DNA from: Phytophthora colocasiae | Taxonomy: Eukaryota > Oomycota > Peronosporomycetes > Peronosporales > Peronosporaceae | Length of the DNA: 64,000 bases | Direction: 5' to 3' | Assembly: GCA_018806915.1 (NCBI GenBank) | Contig: JAGKQI010000102.1 | Location: forward strand, 124,001-188,000 | Shown: one piece after another, positions 1 to 9,177 of the stretch | Position numbering within the stretch: the first letter of the stretch is position 1 | Layout of the letters: each line of letters begins with the position of its first letter | The notes under the pieces: generated by a model | Told to the model about the DNA's origin: nothing | Database searches by the model: none | The model's input: only the letters and a program-made list of their open reading frames with translations | Translations under genes and position numbers: made by a program

Positions 1-1485
1 CAGCAAGGATGGTTTGAATGCCATCATGGTCATTGTGGATCGATTGACCAAGCGTGCAAAGTTTATTGCTACGCAGACGACAGACAAAGCGCAGAGGATA
101 TTGCGAATGTTTTCATGAAGAGTTATGTAAGAGATCATGGCCTTCCGAAGACGATTGTGTCTGATCGTGACTCCAAATTTACGTCTAAGTTTTGGCAGGC
201 TGTTATCACTGCTATGGGAACGCAGCACAACCTGTCATCGGCATTTAGGCCGCAGACGGATGGACAAACGGAACGTGTACAAACCGTTTTATCGGAGATT
301 ATCTCGAGGTGTTATCAACCCAGCCCAGAATGATTGGGATGAGTTTCTTCATTTGGCAGAGTTCGCCTATAATCGGCGATTGCATGCTACGATTGGCATG
401 TCACCATTTGAAGCGGATCTAGGATATATTCCATATATGCCCGACGATATCGCGGCAGATCCGGGAGTTTAAGAAGTTGGAAAGCAGCAAAAGAGTTTCT
501 CTCCGACAGGAAGCCTTCCTCAAGGTCGCGCAAGACCGTATGAGTAAAACACAGGAGCGCATGAAGCATTATTACGACAGGAACAGACTTGTCCAAGACT
601 TCAAAATTGGCGACATGGTGCTACTAGATGGAAGAATTTGGATATCCGTCATAAAAGGGGTACGCACAGTCGAAGAAGTTAGCTCCGAGGTTCATTGGAC
701 CATTCCCGGTCCAGAAGAAGGTATCTCGAGACTCGTATGAGTTGGGATTATCGAAGAACCTGAAGTTGCATCCAGTTTTCCATACATCACTGTTGAAGCC
801 GTACCGCAAAGACCCGAAGCGCAGGCAAAGGTGAACAAGGTTGTGTTAGCCGATGGAACTGAAGGGCAACTGGTCGAAGCCGTGATTAACCACCGTAAGT
901 ACAAGGGGAAGCCGCAGTACAAGGTTTGGTGGTTAGGGCGAGACCAAGAAGGAGGCCACATGGGAACCTGTTGAGAATCTGAAACAGATCCCCTGGTCTC
1001 ATCGACCTCTATTGGAAGTCCAAGAAGAGAGAATCCTTTCTAGGGGAGGCTCTTTCTCGAAGGGAGGTCATGTGACGGAATGCTGTCGATAGCACCTCCG
1101 TCGGCATTGAAGTGTGTTGATGCACTGTAGTGCAATCTACATATATTCTACATGTACCCACTTTGATTGGCTAAAACTAGATTCTGGTATTATGCCATTG
1201 TGGTTTACGCCATTCAGCTGAGACATTGAGAGAGTCTCATTGGCTGGAAATTCGAGAAGGTTCTCGAAGCTTGATTATGGGACGCCCAGGAGTCAAGTCA
1301 ACATTGCTACGTGGAAGTTTATAGGAAAATCATTGGTAGATAGCCAAATCAGAAGATAGGAAAAGATAGGCTCTAGGATACATTCTACTGGATTTTTGAG
1401 AGAGCTCTGTGAGCCACCAGTTAGCTTAGGACCGTAAGAGCCTTCCTCATTTCAATTCACTTTTCAATTTACCAACAACCTCTCA
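1..1485 (+). mobile_element. Ty3/gypsy chromovirus, 3' part (integrase, chromodomain, LTR), degenerate
   Basis: This is the right-hand end of a Ty3/gypsy LTR retrotransposon; the left part lies outside the window. Bases 2-470 read as an integrase core (VIVDRLTKRAKF, VSDRDSKFTSKFW, FRPQTDGQTERV, then DWDEFLHLAEFAYN). Bases 480-830 give the integrase C-terminal part (QDRMSKTQERMKHYYD, FHTSLLKPYRK), and 840-970 a chromodomain (VEAVINHRKYKGKPQYKVWW). Coding continuity is broken by frame changes near 90, 280, 470, 645 and 945, so this copy cannot make a functional polyprotein. A purine-rich tract (1060-1070) precedes the LTR. The family assignment is confident. Whether any function remains is doubtful. 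Confidence 0.9.
1071..1485 (+). repeat. 3' long terminal repeat of the Ty3 element
   Basis: The inferred LTR begins TGTGACGGAA directly after a purine-rich tract and ends ...CAACCTCTCA, giving the usual TG...CA termini and a length of about 415 bp. The 5' LTR is outside the window, so the ends rest on the polypurine tract, the TG/CA rule and the change in character at 1486. The target-site duplication cannot be checked here. Confidence 0.7.
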
Positions 1486-1487
1486 GT

Positions 1488-2117
1488 GGCCCACCAACTG
1501 GTCACGCCTCCCTGGGTCTTCGCTCCGCCGTCCAAGTCCGGCCTCCGCTTCCTCGCCCCCGCGCGCTTACTGTGTTACAGCACGCCAACAAGCGCCGTGA
1601 GCTCTTGTCCAAAATCGAGTTGGATCGGACGGAACTTGAAGTGCAAAATGCTTCAAAAGGAGCGGGGGCACAGGAAGACCAAATGTTGCTGCATCGAGTC
1701 AAGTGGGTGCTCTCGCGAATAGACCTGGGGATGCACGACCAACCTGGCAGCAATCAATATGACGTTAGGACGTCTAGCAACCGCGTGGAGACTCTGAATC
1801 AATTATGCGCGCTATTTGAATTCATCCGGAATGGAGACACAGCACCTTTAGCACCTGAAAACAATCCAGAGCATCGCGAACAAGCGCAACCGACAGGTTC
1901 GCTACGCAGCAACAATTCCAGCGAAGGCACTGTTCGTCGATCGGATGTCATGGATGGTTCTAATACGTGGCATTCCTTTCTACAGTCGCTGATCATCAAG
2001 TTTGTTCCAGACAACCTGTTGTCGGTCAAAGAGCGTCTGGTGCGTCGAGCTGCTGCAATGGATGCGGAGGTAGCGGAGATCAAAGCAAACCCACAACTCC
2101 ATCATCTGTACAGGTAG
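1488..2117 (+). CDS. Headless ORF directly downstream of the LTR; unknown, possibly truncated gene
   Basis: An open frame starts immediately after the inferred LTR end and runs to the stop at 2115-2117. It has no ATG near its beginning. The region encoded from 1572 contains amphipathic, probably helical segments (ANKRRELLSKIELDRTELEV, MLLHRVKWVLSRIDLGM) and ends ...QLHHLYR. The bases TGTTACAG at 1573-1580 could be a splice acceptor, so the frame may be a last exon whose upstream part was separated by the insertion. I do not recognise the family. It may be a gene decapitated by the retrotransposon or one still read from a start I cannot identify. Confidence 0.4.
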   Translation, partial: GPPTGHASLGLRSAVQVRPPLPRPRALTVLQHANKRRELLSKIELDRTELEVQNASKGAGAQEDQMLLHRVKWVLSRIDLGMHDQPGSNQYDVRTSSNRVETLNQLCALFEFIRNGDTAPLAPENNPEHREQAQPTGSLRSNNSSEGTVRRSDVMDGSNTWHSFLQSLIIKFVPDNLLSVKERLVRRAAAMDAEVAEIKANPQLHHLYR

Positions 2118-2422
2118 GCTAGAGCTTCAATAAGAAGAATACAGCGGAGTATAAAAGCACACGAACGGATTTCTCCTTAAATGAACGCGCGAACGGAGAG
2201 GGACTCAATCCTCAAAGTGGGAAGCACCCATTTCCATCCAACCTTGTTCTATCTAGCCTGCCGACATGTTACTGCCGACCCACCAACCAGCTACTCAAGA
2301 CGTCTGGTGATCTTATACCAGTCGCTGTCCTGTTGCTTGCCCTGCCTCCGGAGTCTCCTGCTGAGCGTTCGCTGCGCCGAAAACCGACGGATTCACAAGA
2401 TGAGAGCCTACACGTGACGGAT
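2118..2422. other. Intergenic, 3' ends of convergent genes
   Basis: About 305 bp between the stop of the headless ORF and the stop of the eIF3h gene on the other strand. It contains AATAAG- and TATAAAAG-like strings near 2128-2157 but no ORF with recognisable content. Confidence 0.5.
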
Positions 2423-3505
2423 TTACTCGTTCTGGTGAATCTTCGCAGCCAGGAACAGCTTCTGGAACGACTTTCCGGCATAACGGTTGATGTGCTCGCA
2501 GTATGTGTTCATCTGCTTGGTGATGAGAAGCGCCTCAAGACGCGAGGGTTGGTTCACCGACTTGAAAAAGTTGGGGTCCTCCTCGGGCACAGGCTCCTCA
2601 CCGTTCTCACGACGCACCTTGTTCTCCTCCCGCTGTCTATTCTGCCACTGCTGGTAAGCAGCGCGCTGCTTCGATAATGCACGCTCGTATCCCTGGAATT
2701 TGTAGTGCTCCTGCGCGAGCTCATCGGCCCACAGCGTCATGTTCTTGAGGCTGCTCTCCAAGTAGACGTTAGTGGCCAGGTCCAGACGTTCAAAGCTGCT
2801 AGCCGTCGTGCTGTCATTGGCGTGGGCCGTCTGTTGCAGCCAGCACGTGATAATGTCCGAGTTGCGGATCTCAATCGGGATCTCCTCCACGACAGTGGCC
2901 GAACGAATGTCAGCCTTGGCGAAGCTCTCCTTGCTGAAAGATCCGCTCTTGTACGTGTCCATAAAGGCCTTGGTAAGACGCACAGCACGCAGACTGAGCG
3001 AGCCCTTAGTCGTCTCGGCCGAGTCGTAAATGAGGCAAATGGCATTAGGGCCCAGCGACTTCTGGTACTGGTACTGGTGCTCAATGAATGAGGCCGTGCA
3101 GAACGTGCCCATCGCCACAGACTGGTACCAGCCCACCTTGTTGTTGTCCATGCCCACTTCACGCAGACTCTTCATCATGTCCAGCTGGTATTCGTCCGCT
3201 CCCTTCTTGCGCTCACTGCTGGGAGGCGACGGGAAGCTGTTGGTCACCTCCAGCACCTGCTCATTGTCCACACCAAGAAGCGATCCAGCCACACCACCAG
3301 GAAGACTCTCGTGGCAATGCTTGATGATCTGCAGCAGTGCGACGCCTTCCAGCGCCACACTCGTCACAGGCGTCACTCCTTCGAAAATGTCGATCGCTTC
3401 AGCAGATTCAGGGGCCGGTCCTAGCGCTGCAGCGGGCGTAGCAGCAGCAGGGGTAGCAGCAGGCGTCTGCGCCGGTTTCGGCGTCGTATCAAGACCCCAA
3501 GCCAT
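2423..3505 (-). CDS. EIF3H: Eukaryotic translation initiation factor 3 subunit H
   Basis: A single-exon 360-aa protein. It matches eIF3h, the MPN-domain subunit of the eIF3 complex that helps load the 43S pre-initiation complex on mRNA in the cytosol. The MPN region (about residues 45-190) carries VALEGVALLQIIKHCHE, GSLLGVDNEQVLEVTNSFP and VGWYQSVAMGTFCTASFIE. The JAMM zinc-binding residues of active deubiquitinases are not evident, as known for eIF3h. The C-terminal half is helical, including LERLDLATNVYLESSLKNM-type sequence. An alanine/proline-rich stretch lies near the N-terminus. I chose ATG 3505 (MAWGLDTTPKP); an in-frame ATG at 3559 would add 18 residues of low-complexity sequence. It is divergent from MRT4, with about 270 bp between the starts. 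Confidence 0.93.
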   Translation of the reverse strand: MAWGLDTTPKPAQTPAATPAAATPAAALGPAPESAEAIDIFEGVTPVTSVALEGVALLQIIKHCHESLPGGVAGSLLGVDNEQVLEVTNSFPSPPSSERKKGADEYQLDMMKSLREVGMDNNKVGWYQSVAMGTFCTASFIEHQYQYQKSLGPNAICLIYDSAETTKGSLSLRAVRLTKAFMDTYKSGSFSKESFAKADIRSATVVEEIPIEIRNSDIITCWLQQTAHANDSTTASSFERLDLATNVYLESSLKNMTLWADELAQEHYKFQGYERALSKQRAAYQQWQNRQREENKVRRENGEEPVPEEDPNFFKSVNQPSRLEALLITKQMNTYCEHINRYAGKSFQKLFLAAKIHQNE

Positions 3506-3593
3506 GGTGAAGGTGCTTCCGGAAGGTGGGGATGGCAATATGGATTTCCCCCTAGGCAAGACGACTGGCAGGCCGGTGGAATCATCTTTTCAA

Positions 3594-3665
3594 CCAATGA
3601 AAAACATTAGAAATAGTTTTTCAACGAATGAAATGGAGTATACTGAAGTTCTAATATTTGATTGG
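3594..3665. promoter_or_regulatory. CCAAT motifs in the shared eIF3h/MRT4 promoter
   Basis: CCAAT at 3594-3598 lies 89 bp upstream of the eIF3h start, and ATTGG (CCAAT on the minus strand) at 3661-3665 lies 111 bp upstream of the MRT4 start. The 270-bp interval therefore looks like a bidirectional promoter. NF-Y-type binding is an inference from the motif alone. Confidence 0.45.
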
Positions 3666-3775
3666 ATGAAAAGAACGAAATGCATCATGTTGTCTTTGGT
3701 TGGTGGAGACCGACGCGCGTCAACAGACACAGACGGCAATTGACACAAGCCAAAAGAAGAGAGTGACTGCCAGCC

Positions 3776-4480
3776 ATGCCCAAGTCCAAGAGACAACGCA
3801 CCAAGCCGTTGACGCAGGCCAACAAGAAGGGCAACGAGCTCAAGCAGAACGTGGTGGAAGCTATTCGCAATGCTGTGGACACGTACGAATCCGCCTACGT
3901 CTTCAGCTTCCAGAACATGCGCACCAACCACTTTAAGAACGTGCGTATGGACTTCAAGGACAGTCGATTCTTCTTAGGCAAGAACAAGGTCATGAAACTC
4001 GCACTCGGACGCTCCAAGGAAGAGGAGTACGCTGAGAACCTTTTCCGCCTTTCGAACGACGTCAGTGGCAACACTGGTCTGTTGTTCACTAACAAGCCGC
4101 GTGAAGAAGTTGTGGACTACTTCAACAAGCTCTCGGTGAGCGACCATCCGCGCTCTGGATTCGTGGCCACTGAGACGGTCACAATTCCTGAAGGTCCGTT
4201 GCCGCAGTTCATTGGCAGCATGCTCGAATCACTGCGTGGCCTTGGGCTTCCCGTCGATCTTAAGAAGGGCGTCGTTGTGCTGAACCAAAACTACACCATT
4301 TGCAAGCCGGGACAGACGTTGACTCCCGAACAGGCTAAGCTGCTTGTACACTTCGACCGTAAGATGGCCGAGTTCAAGCTTGTGATCCTCAGTCTCTGGT
4401 CTAAGGACAAGTACCAGCGGCTCGCAGCCGAGGACGCCACCACTACTGGTGACGATGATACCGAAGACGAGGATATGTAA
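3776..4480 (+). CDS. MRTO4: mRNA turnover protein 4 homologue, ribosome assembly factor
   Basis: An uninterrupted 234-aa protein matching MRT4/MRTO4. This nucleolar paralogue of the stalk protein P0 occupies the P0 site on pre-60S particles until late maturation. The N-terminus is basic (MPKSKRQRTKPLTQANKKG). The L10/P0-like domain shows YVFSFQNMRTNHFKNVRMD, SRFFLGKNKVMKLALG and NTGLLFTNKPREEV. The MRT4-specific part, PLPQFIGSMLESLRGLGLP with LNQNYTICKPGQTLTPEQA, follows. The protein stops after an acidic tail (DDDTEDEDM) and lacks the long P0 C-terminal stalk region, as expected for MRT4. ATG 3776 starts the conserved N-terminus. Confidence 0.95.
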   Translation: MPKSKRQRTKPLTQANKKGNELKQNVVEAIRNAVDTYESAYVFSFQNMRTNHFKNVRMDFKDSRFFLGKNKVMKLALGRSKEEEYAENLFRLSNDVSGNTGLLFTNKPREEVVDYFNKLSVSDHPRSGFVATETVTIPEGPLPQFIGSMLESLRGLGLPVDLKKGVVVLNQNYTICKPGQTLTPEQAKLLVHFDRKMAEFKLVILSLWSKDKYQRLAAEDATTTGDDDTEDEDM

Positions 4481-4698
4481 ATTTGGGATGTAGTCGCGTG
4501 CTGAGTCTAGCGGCGAGGCGCGAGTACAGTGGAGCGTACTGCCAACTAGAGCGGTGTCTCGCGGTGCAGCCCAGCATTTTCTTTAGTATACACTTTTTGC
4601 ATCTAATAGCATTTGGATTGATTCATTCGTTATTGCAGCCCGCATGAATCGTGATAATGCTTCAAGCATGACAAAGCACGGTGAAGTTCCCACCTTAT

Positions 4699-5397
4699 TT
4701 ACAGCTTGGTTAACTGATCGTCGTTCTTGCCGTTGCCGTACTTCTCCACGCTGTGTCGCATCTCCAAAATGACAGCTTTCGGGTCTGCTGCTTTAAACAC
4801 AGAGCTTCCAGCTACAATCATGTTGGCTCCAGCCTTGGCAGCAGCGTCGATCGTAGAGGGGCCAAGGCCACCATCCACCTCAATGTCCAACGTCGGGTAC
4901 TTAGCACGGATCGTCTCCACCTTGGGCATCATGTCGACCATGAAGCTCTGACCACCGAAACCAGGCTCCACAGTCATAACCAGCACCATATCCACAAGCT
5001 CGACGTACGGGAAGGCAGCCTCAGCACTAGTGCCAGGCTTGATAGCAAGACCAACTTTCATGCCAGCGTCACGGATCTGCTTGATGAGTGCCAGTGGGTC
5101 CTGTGTGGCTTCCAAATGGAAGGTGAACTGGTCGCCACCAGCTGCAGCGATGTCCGGCACCCACTGCTCAGGTTTGGACACCATCATGTGGCAGTCGAAG
5201 AAGGCTTTGGTGTGCGGACGCAGCGACTTGATGACAGGCGGCCCCCACGAGATATTCGGCACGAAGTGGCCGTCCATCACATCCAGATGCAGGTAGTCGG
5301 CGCCGGCCGCCACCACCTTGAGGGACTCGTCCTTGAGGCACGAGAGGTCCGACGCCAGCAATGAAGGACCGATCTTGCATGTACAACTGTGACACAT
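4699..5397 (-). CDS. RPE: Ribulose-phosphate 3-epimerase
   Basis: A 232-aa TIM-barrel enzyme that interconverts D-ribulose 5-phosphate and D-xylulose 5-phosphate in the pentose phosphate pathway. Visible signatures are [11 protein letters not shown], the metal-binding [40 protein letters not shown] and the phosphate-binding IEVDGGL and [10 protein letters not shown]. Length and order of motifs are normal. I use ATG 5397 ([17 protein letters not shown]); an upstream in-frame start would add 25 unconserved residues. No organelle-targeting signal is obvious with this start, so it is probably cytosolic. It converges with MRT4 and diverges from mS33. Confidence 0.95.
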   Translation of the reverse strand: MCHSCTCKIGPSLLASDLSCLKDESLKVVAAGADYLHLDVMDGHFVPNISWGPPVIKSLRPHTKAFFDCHMMVSKPEQWVPDIAAAGGDQFTFHLEATQDPLALIKQIRDAGMKVGLAIKPGTSAEAAFPYVELVDMVLVMTVEPGFGGQSFMVDMMPKVETIRAKYPTLDIEVDGGLGPSTIDAAAKAGANMIVAGSSVFKAADPKAVILEMRHSVEKYGNGKNDDQLTKL

Positions 5398-5753
5398 TGT
5401 GGCAGTAGAGGAATGGGGGGGTGTAGAGTGAATGAGAGGAACGTAGAGCACAACCTGATGCGATTGAGACAATGATCAGCGATTGCTAGAGGAACATCAT
5501 CAAGGCTATCCTACTGTGCAACAGGTAATTTTCGCATTATTAAAATTTCTGTATTTGTATTGAACAGTGTGTGGGTTTGATGTAAATACAAAGGATATGT
5601 ATAATCATAAGGCTAAACCTGTAATTTCAGTTTTGTCCAATCAGAGGTGCAATGTGTTTGTCCTTGACAGACTGGACGAGCGGCTACGACAGCAGCAAAC
5701 CAGCAACAAGTGACCGTCGAGTGGCGAGTCCTTCCCGAGCACAGGCAAGAACG
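5398..5753. promoter_or_regulatory. Intergenic region between RPE and mS33 with a CCAAT motif
   Basis: A 356-bp divergent interval. CCAAT at 5637-5641 is 113 bp upstream of the mS33 ATG. The middle is AT-rich (about 5525-5600). No other element is recognised. Confidence 0.4.
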
Positions 5754-6026
5754 ATGGCGTCTCCCCAGCAGATTGCGGACCTGAGTCGCAAGATCTTCCA
5801 GCGCCTGCCCCAGCGCAACATTCCCTCGGGTAACAAGGTCATCAGCAAGCAGCTCAAGGGCGACAAAATCGCCTCGTGGTTCAACAAGCCGCTGCTACTG
5901 CGTCTCGGCGGCGACGACCCTAATTTCGAGATCCTGAACGAGGAGCGTCTTGGCAAACTTGATCAGATGAAGCGACGGGGCAAGTCCATTCCTAAGAAGG
6001 GTGCAGGCAAGCGTTCCAAAAAGTAG
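5754..6026 (+). CDS. MRPS33: Mitochondrial ribosomal protein mS33 (MRPS33 family)
   Basis: A 90-aa basic protein of the size expected for mS33, a small-subunit component of the mitochondrial ribosome. It shows LSRKIFQRLPQRNIPSGNKV, QLKGDKIASW and, at the end, the family-like RLGKLDQMKRRGKSIPKKGAGKRSKK pattern (about residues 65-90), rich in lysine with the K-G-x-G-K tail seen in MRPS33. ATG 5754 (MASPQQIADL) is preferred over in-frame upstream codons because the family starts close to the SRKIF motif. It acts in the mitochondrial matrix. The assignment is from recalled family features. Confidence 0.8.
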   Translation: MASPQQIADLSRKIFQRLPQRNIPSGNKVISKQLKGDKIASWFNKPLLLRLGGDDPNFEILNEERLGKLDQMKRRGKSIPKKGAGKRSKK

Positions 6027-6386
6027 AGAGGAAATGATCCAGGTTGATAGACAAGTTCCAGCGGCGTCGGAGCACCTTACTACTCGGTGTGTTATGCCAA
6101 ACGAGCGAGACGTGCAATGCTATGACTCGTTGCGTGGTGCCTTTCGGGGCGATTAAATGGTAACTATCTATGACAAAGACGAATTTCCGCATAGTAAGCA
6201 ACCGTCGTGTTCTATTCAGTCGGTATGGTATCACATCGAAATAATTCTGATGGATCTACGAGTTACAGGGATACTTCTATTTCTCCTTGGCCTACTTAGT
6301 TATTGACAGCCACTCTAGTTGCTGCACACGCACATTAATGTGAGCATGCACCTGCAGTTGCCATGGTACAGTGCACGCCGAAATTA
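6027..6386. other. Intergenic, upstream flank of the Tc1 element
   Basis: About 360 bp from the end of mS33 to the left end of the transposon. No coding sequence or repeat recognised. The short ORFs here are not supported. Confidence 0.5.
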
Positions 6387-6569
6387 TAGCCGCACTCGAC
6401 AAGTGGGTCTATTTCGTAGAGAACCAAGAACGTGTAGCTACCTGAGGGTCTCAAAGTCGTGTAAAATGAATAGAAAACGTATACAGCAAGCGAAGGTGAC
6501 AAATCCAAGAAGGCTTCGAGCGGAGGCACAAAATCTATTTTTAGGTCGGATCAAAATTATAGCCGCACT
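6387..6569 (+). repeat. Left terminal inverted repeat of the Tc1 element
   Basis: Matches the reverse complement of 7732-7915 almost perfectly. The arm begins with TAGCCGCACTCGAC and contains a second copy of the same end motif near its inner border (6560-6572), preceded by the same TTA context. Confidence 0.9.
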
Positions 6570-6700
6570 CGGAGTTATAAAGTTCAGTCGGGTAAAAAGC
6601 AAAATTGGAATGGTTATTTACGAAATAAATGAGACCTGTAGAAAGCTTTTTGAAAGACCTTTTTGAATCTGTTCTTAGATTCGCACAGAAGTGAAGAACG

Positions 6701-7708
6701 ATGCCACGAGGCAAGCAGCTAACCGAGGAGGAGTGTGTAGCACTAAACGAGCACCTTAGAGGCGGGAGGAGCAACCGGGAGATCGGTAGGCTCATTGGGC
6801 GTGACGAGAAGGCTATCAGGAACTACTTAAAGCGCGGAAAAGCGTCTTCAGTGACGCGAAGGACTGGAAGAAAGCCCAAAATAGTCGGCCGGGAGGCCAG
6901 GCGCGTCATCCGGCTGGCCATTGTGCGAAACCTGTCTGCCCGAGAGATCTCTGGACTACTTCCATCGAAACCAAGCAAGTCTACCGTGCTTCGAGTACTA
7001 CGTAGCAGCCGCTATGTCACGTACGCCAAGCGCAAACTCACCCCTGCTATTAAGCCGCACCACAAGAAGGCTAGGGTAGCCTTTGCGGAGCGTTACGCCG
7101 GTAAACGGGTCTTTTGGAGACGCGTATTATTCACGGATGAGAAGAAGTTCAATTTAGATGGGCCGGACGGGTTTAGATTCTACTGGCACGACTTGCGTGC
7201 AGCACCGAAACTCATGTCAAAGCGGGTCAATAGTGGAGGCAGCGTCATGATTTGGGCGGGGGTAAGCTGGCATGGAAACACTGAGCTCGTATTTCTAAAG
7301 GGCAAGCAGGACTCAGCTAAGTATACTGAGACGCTGAGCGCTAGTATGCTTCCTTGTCTAAGAGAACTGGGGTCAAAATTGGGCAATTTGACTCCAATTT
7401 TCCAGCAAGACAATGCCTCTATACATGCCTCGAGGCTCACCAAGGACTTCTTAGCCGCTCACAACATTGAGACGTTGCCGTGGCCTGCCAAGAGCCCCGA
7501 TCTCAACATCATAGAGAACGTGTGGGGGCTTCTGGCACGCCGTGTGTACGCCAATGGGCGCCAATTCGACAAGCCCGCAGACTTGATCCGACAGATTAAG
7601 CTGGAGTGGTCCCGAATTGATCCAGAGTATATTAGGAATCTAGTACGAAGTGTCCCCAAACGTCTAGAAGCCACACGGCTTTTGAAAGGAGCGAAGACAG
7701 GTTATTAA
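6701..7708 (+). CDS. Tc1-like DD34E transposase, intact
   Basis: A 335-aa transposase for cut-and-paste transposition. The N-terminus has paired-type helix-turn-helix segments (SNREIGRLIGRDEKAIRNYL; then a second HTH ending SKSTVLRVLRSS) separated by a basic GRPR-like stretch, TGRKPKIVG. The catalytic core shows VLFTDEKKFNLD (first Asp), IFQQDNASIHAS (second Asp) and PDLNIIENVWG (Glu). There are 34 residues between the second Asp and the Glu, giving the DD34E signature of the Tc1 clade. No stop codon or frameshift is present and the length is normal. The gene sits centrally between the inverted repeats. Confidence 0.95.
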   Translation: MPRGKQLTEEECVALNEHLRGGRSNREIGRLIGRDEKAIRNYLKRGKASSVTRRTGRKPKIVGREARRVIRLAIVRNLSAREISGLLPSKPSKSTVLRVLRSSRYVTYAKRKLTPAIKPHHKKARVAFAERYAGKRVFWRRVLFTDEKKFNLDGPDGFRFYWHDLRAAPKLMSKRVNSGGSVMIWAGVSWHGNTELVFLKGKQDSAKYTETLSASMLPCLRELGSKLGNLTPIFQQDNASIHASRLTKDFLAAHNIETLPWPAKSPDLNIIENVWGLLARRVYANGRQFDKPADLIRQIKLEWSRIDPEYIRNLVRSVPKRLEATRLLKGAKTGY

Positions 7709-7731
7709 AGCAATGCTCATGTAAGCCAACC

Positions 7732-7915
7732 AGTGCGGCTATAATTTTGATCCGACCTAAAAATAGATTTTGTGCCTCCGCTCGAAGCCTTCTTGGAATT
7801 TGTCACCTTCGTTTGCTGTATACGTCTTCTATTCATTTTACACGACTTTGAGACCCTCAGGTAGCTACACGTTCTTGGTTCTCTACGAAATAGACCCACT
7901 TGTCGAGTGCGGCTA
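7732..7915 (-). repeat. Right terminal inverted repeat of the Tc1 element
   Basis: Inverted copy of 6387-6569. It also carries the GTGCGGCTA end motif twice, at its inner edge (7733-7741) and at the outer end (7907-7915). Confidence 0.9.
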
Positions 7916-8132
7916 TAATATTTTGTATACATGTAGTGTACACTTTTCACTGAAGTCTTCAGTAGTAGTACGTACTGTTTTCGAGTTAAGTACGAATGTA
8001 CCACTAGTGTACCACTTTTCGCGGTGGCCAGTCGATTGACTCGGTTTTTGACTGTGAAGAGCTCCTTTTCCAAGCAAGAAGCAAGTCCGTCGTGCAGTTC
8101 ACAGACACTTCCAGCGAGTACTTGTAGCAACA

Positions 8133-8453
8133 ATGGGCGCCAACGGACAAGCAGTGCAAACTATGAACAAGAAGAAGGTGAAACTCCTTAGCAAGAAGCG
8201 TGCAGAGATTCGTAACCAGAAGAAGGTGGCAGTACTGCAGAAGGGCAAGCGCACAGTGCTGCGCAAGCACCGACCGTCCAAGAAGAAACAACAGAAAGAT
8301 GCAAAGCGCCACCGCATCTACGTGGAGGCTGAGAAGGCCAAGATGCTCAAGGACGGCTTGATTACCAAGGAGGACATTGAAAAGATGGAGGCTGAAAAGG
8401 GCGACGACAAAGCCAGCGATGAGGCTGAAGCCGCCATGGACGTCGAGGAGTAA
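8133..8453 (+). CDS. Small very basic protein with acidic tail, unknown
   Basis: A 106-aa intron-free ORF starting at a good ATG (CAACAATGGGC). The first two thirds are strongly basic (KKKVKLLSKKRAEIRNQKK, GKRTVLRKHRPSKKKQQK). The last third is acidic (EKGDDKASDEAEAAMDVEE). That composition is typical of nucleolar or RNA-associated assembly factors, but I do not recognise a family. The coding frame is credible because of its codon regularity and its position between a transposon and a GNAT gene with a normal spacer. Confidence 0.7.
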   Translation: MGANGQAVQTMNKKKVKLLSKKRAEIRNQKKVAVLQKGKRTVLRKHRPSKKKQQKDAKRHRIYVEAEKAKMLKDGLITKEDIEKMEAEKGDDKASDEAEAAMDVEE

Positions 8454-8637
8454 CTGGTAACCGTATAGATTACTTTCTTTGCTATGTAATGACTCTTTCG
8501 AGCTTTCAGCTTGGAGCTGCTTGGATTTTCCATCTCTAGCTGCGGTTGTTCAAGCTACTGCAGGTCCTTAGTCATCCAGAACGATTCGTGTGGAGGCTTT
8601 TGGTTCAGGTCTGAATTGTTTTTTATTGGGAGTGCCG

Positions 8638-9177
8638 CTACGGCAGCGACTTGGTCATCCAGAATGCTTCATGAGTAGGGTTTTCCCACAGATTAAAGTT
8701 CTCGCCGCTCTCAAAGCCGAAGGAAGTGTAGAATTTGACAGCTGACGTCTTCTCAGCGTACGAAGCCATCAGCGTCAGGGTCTTGAAGTGGTGTGCCATT
8801 GCCCACTGCAACAGGTGAGTCATCAACCTTCGCCCGATGCCCATACGCTGATAGTCAGGGTGCACTGAAACACGTCGAACTTCAGCATTGCCATTTCCCT
8901 TTGGCTCGAGTGCGATCATGCCGGCGATCTTACTCTCTCCGTTGTTGTCTTTGACCGCAGCCACCCAGAAGTTGCCACCCGGTTTCATGTACGTGCCTTC
9001 GATGTCGGCCAAGTCAGTCTTGAGACTTTTGTTTACATAGTCTTTCCAGCGCGACAATGAGACTGGGTCATTCTTGGAATACAGCATCATGCCGTATTCG
9101 AAAATGTCAGCGACCTCAGGTAAGTCTTCGTCACGGAACTGGCGGATGCAGATAGCAGGGGTAGTGATACTCGGCAT
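8638..9177 (-). CDS. GNAT-family N-acetyltransferase
   Basis: A 179-aa protein with the GNAT fold. ICIRQFRDEDLPEVADIFE forms the N-terminal strand and helix. AGMIALEPKGNGNAEVRRVSV leads into the acetyl-CoA-binding motif A, HPDYQRMGIGRRLM (Q/R-x-x-G-x-G/A), followed by SAVKFYTSFGFE (motif B region) and AFWMTKSLP. The acceptor substrate is not predictable. Start ATG 9177 is the only plausible start before the conserved region. It converges with the small basic gene. Confidence 0.88.
   Translation of the reverse strand: MPSITTPAICIRQFRDEDLPEVADIFEYGMMLYSKNDPVSLSRWKDYVNKSLKTDLADIEGTYMKPGGNFWVAAVKDNNGESKIAGMIALEPKGNGNAEVRRVSVHPDYQRMGIGRRLMTHLLQWAMAHHFKTLTLMASYAEKTSAVKFYTSFGFESGENFNLWENPTHEAFWMTKSLP

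Larger units (their letters stand above)
6387..7915 (+). mobile_element. Tc1/mariner transposon with long terminal inverted repeats
   Basis: A 1529-bp element flanked by TA dinucleotides (6385-6386 and 7916-7917), the classic Tc1/mariner target duplication. Both ends begin with TAGCCGCACTCGACAAGTGG (read inward) and form inverted repeats of about 185 bp that I find differ by only two substitutions and one single-base indel. Between them lies one intact transposase gene. The near-identity of the arms and the open transposase frame suggest a young and possibly active copy. Confidence 0.93.

Noticed and set aside
3030..3743. 237-codon plus-strand ORF opposite eIF3h
   Set aside because: It overlaps a clearly conserved gene on the other strand and has no conserved motif.
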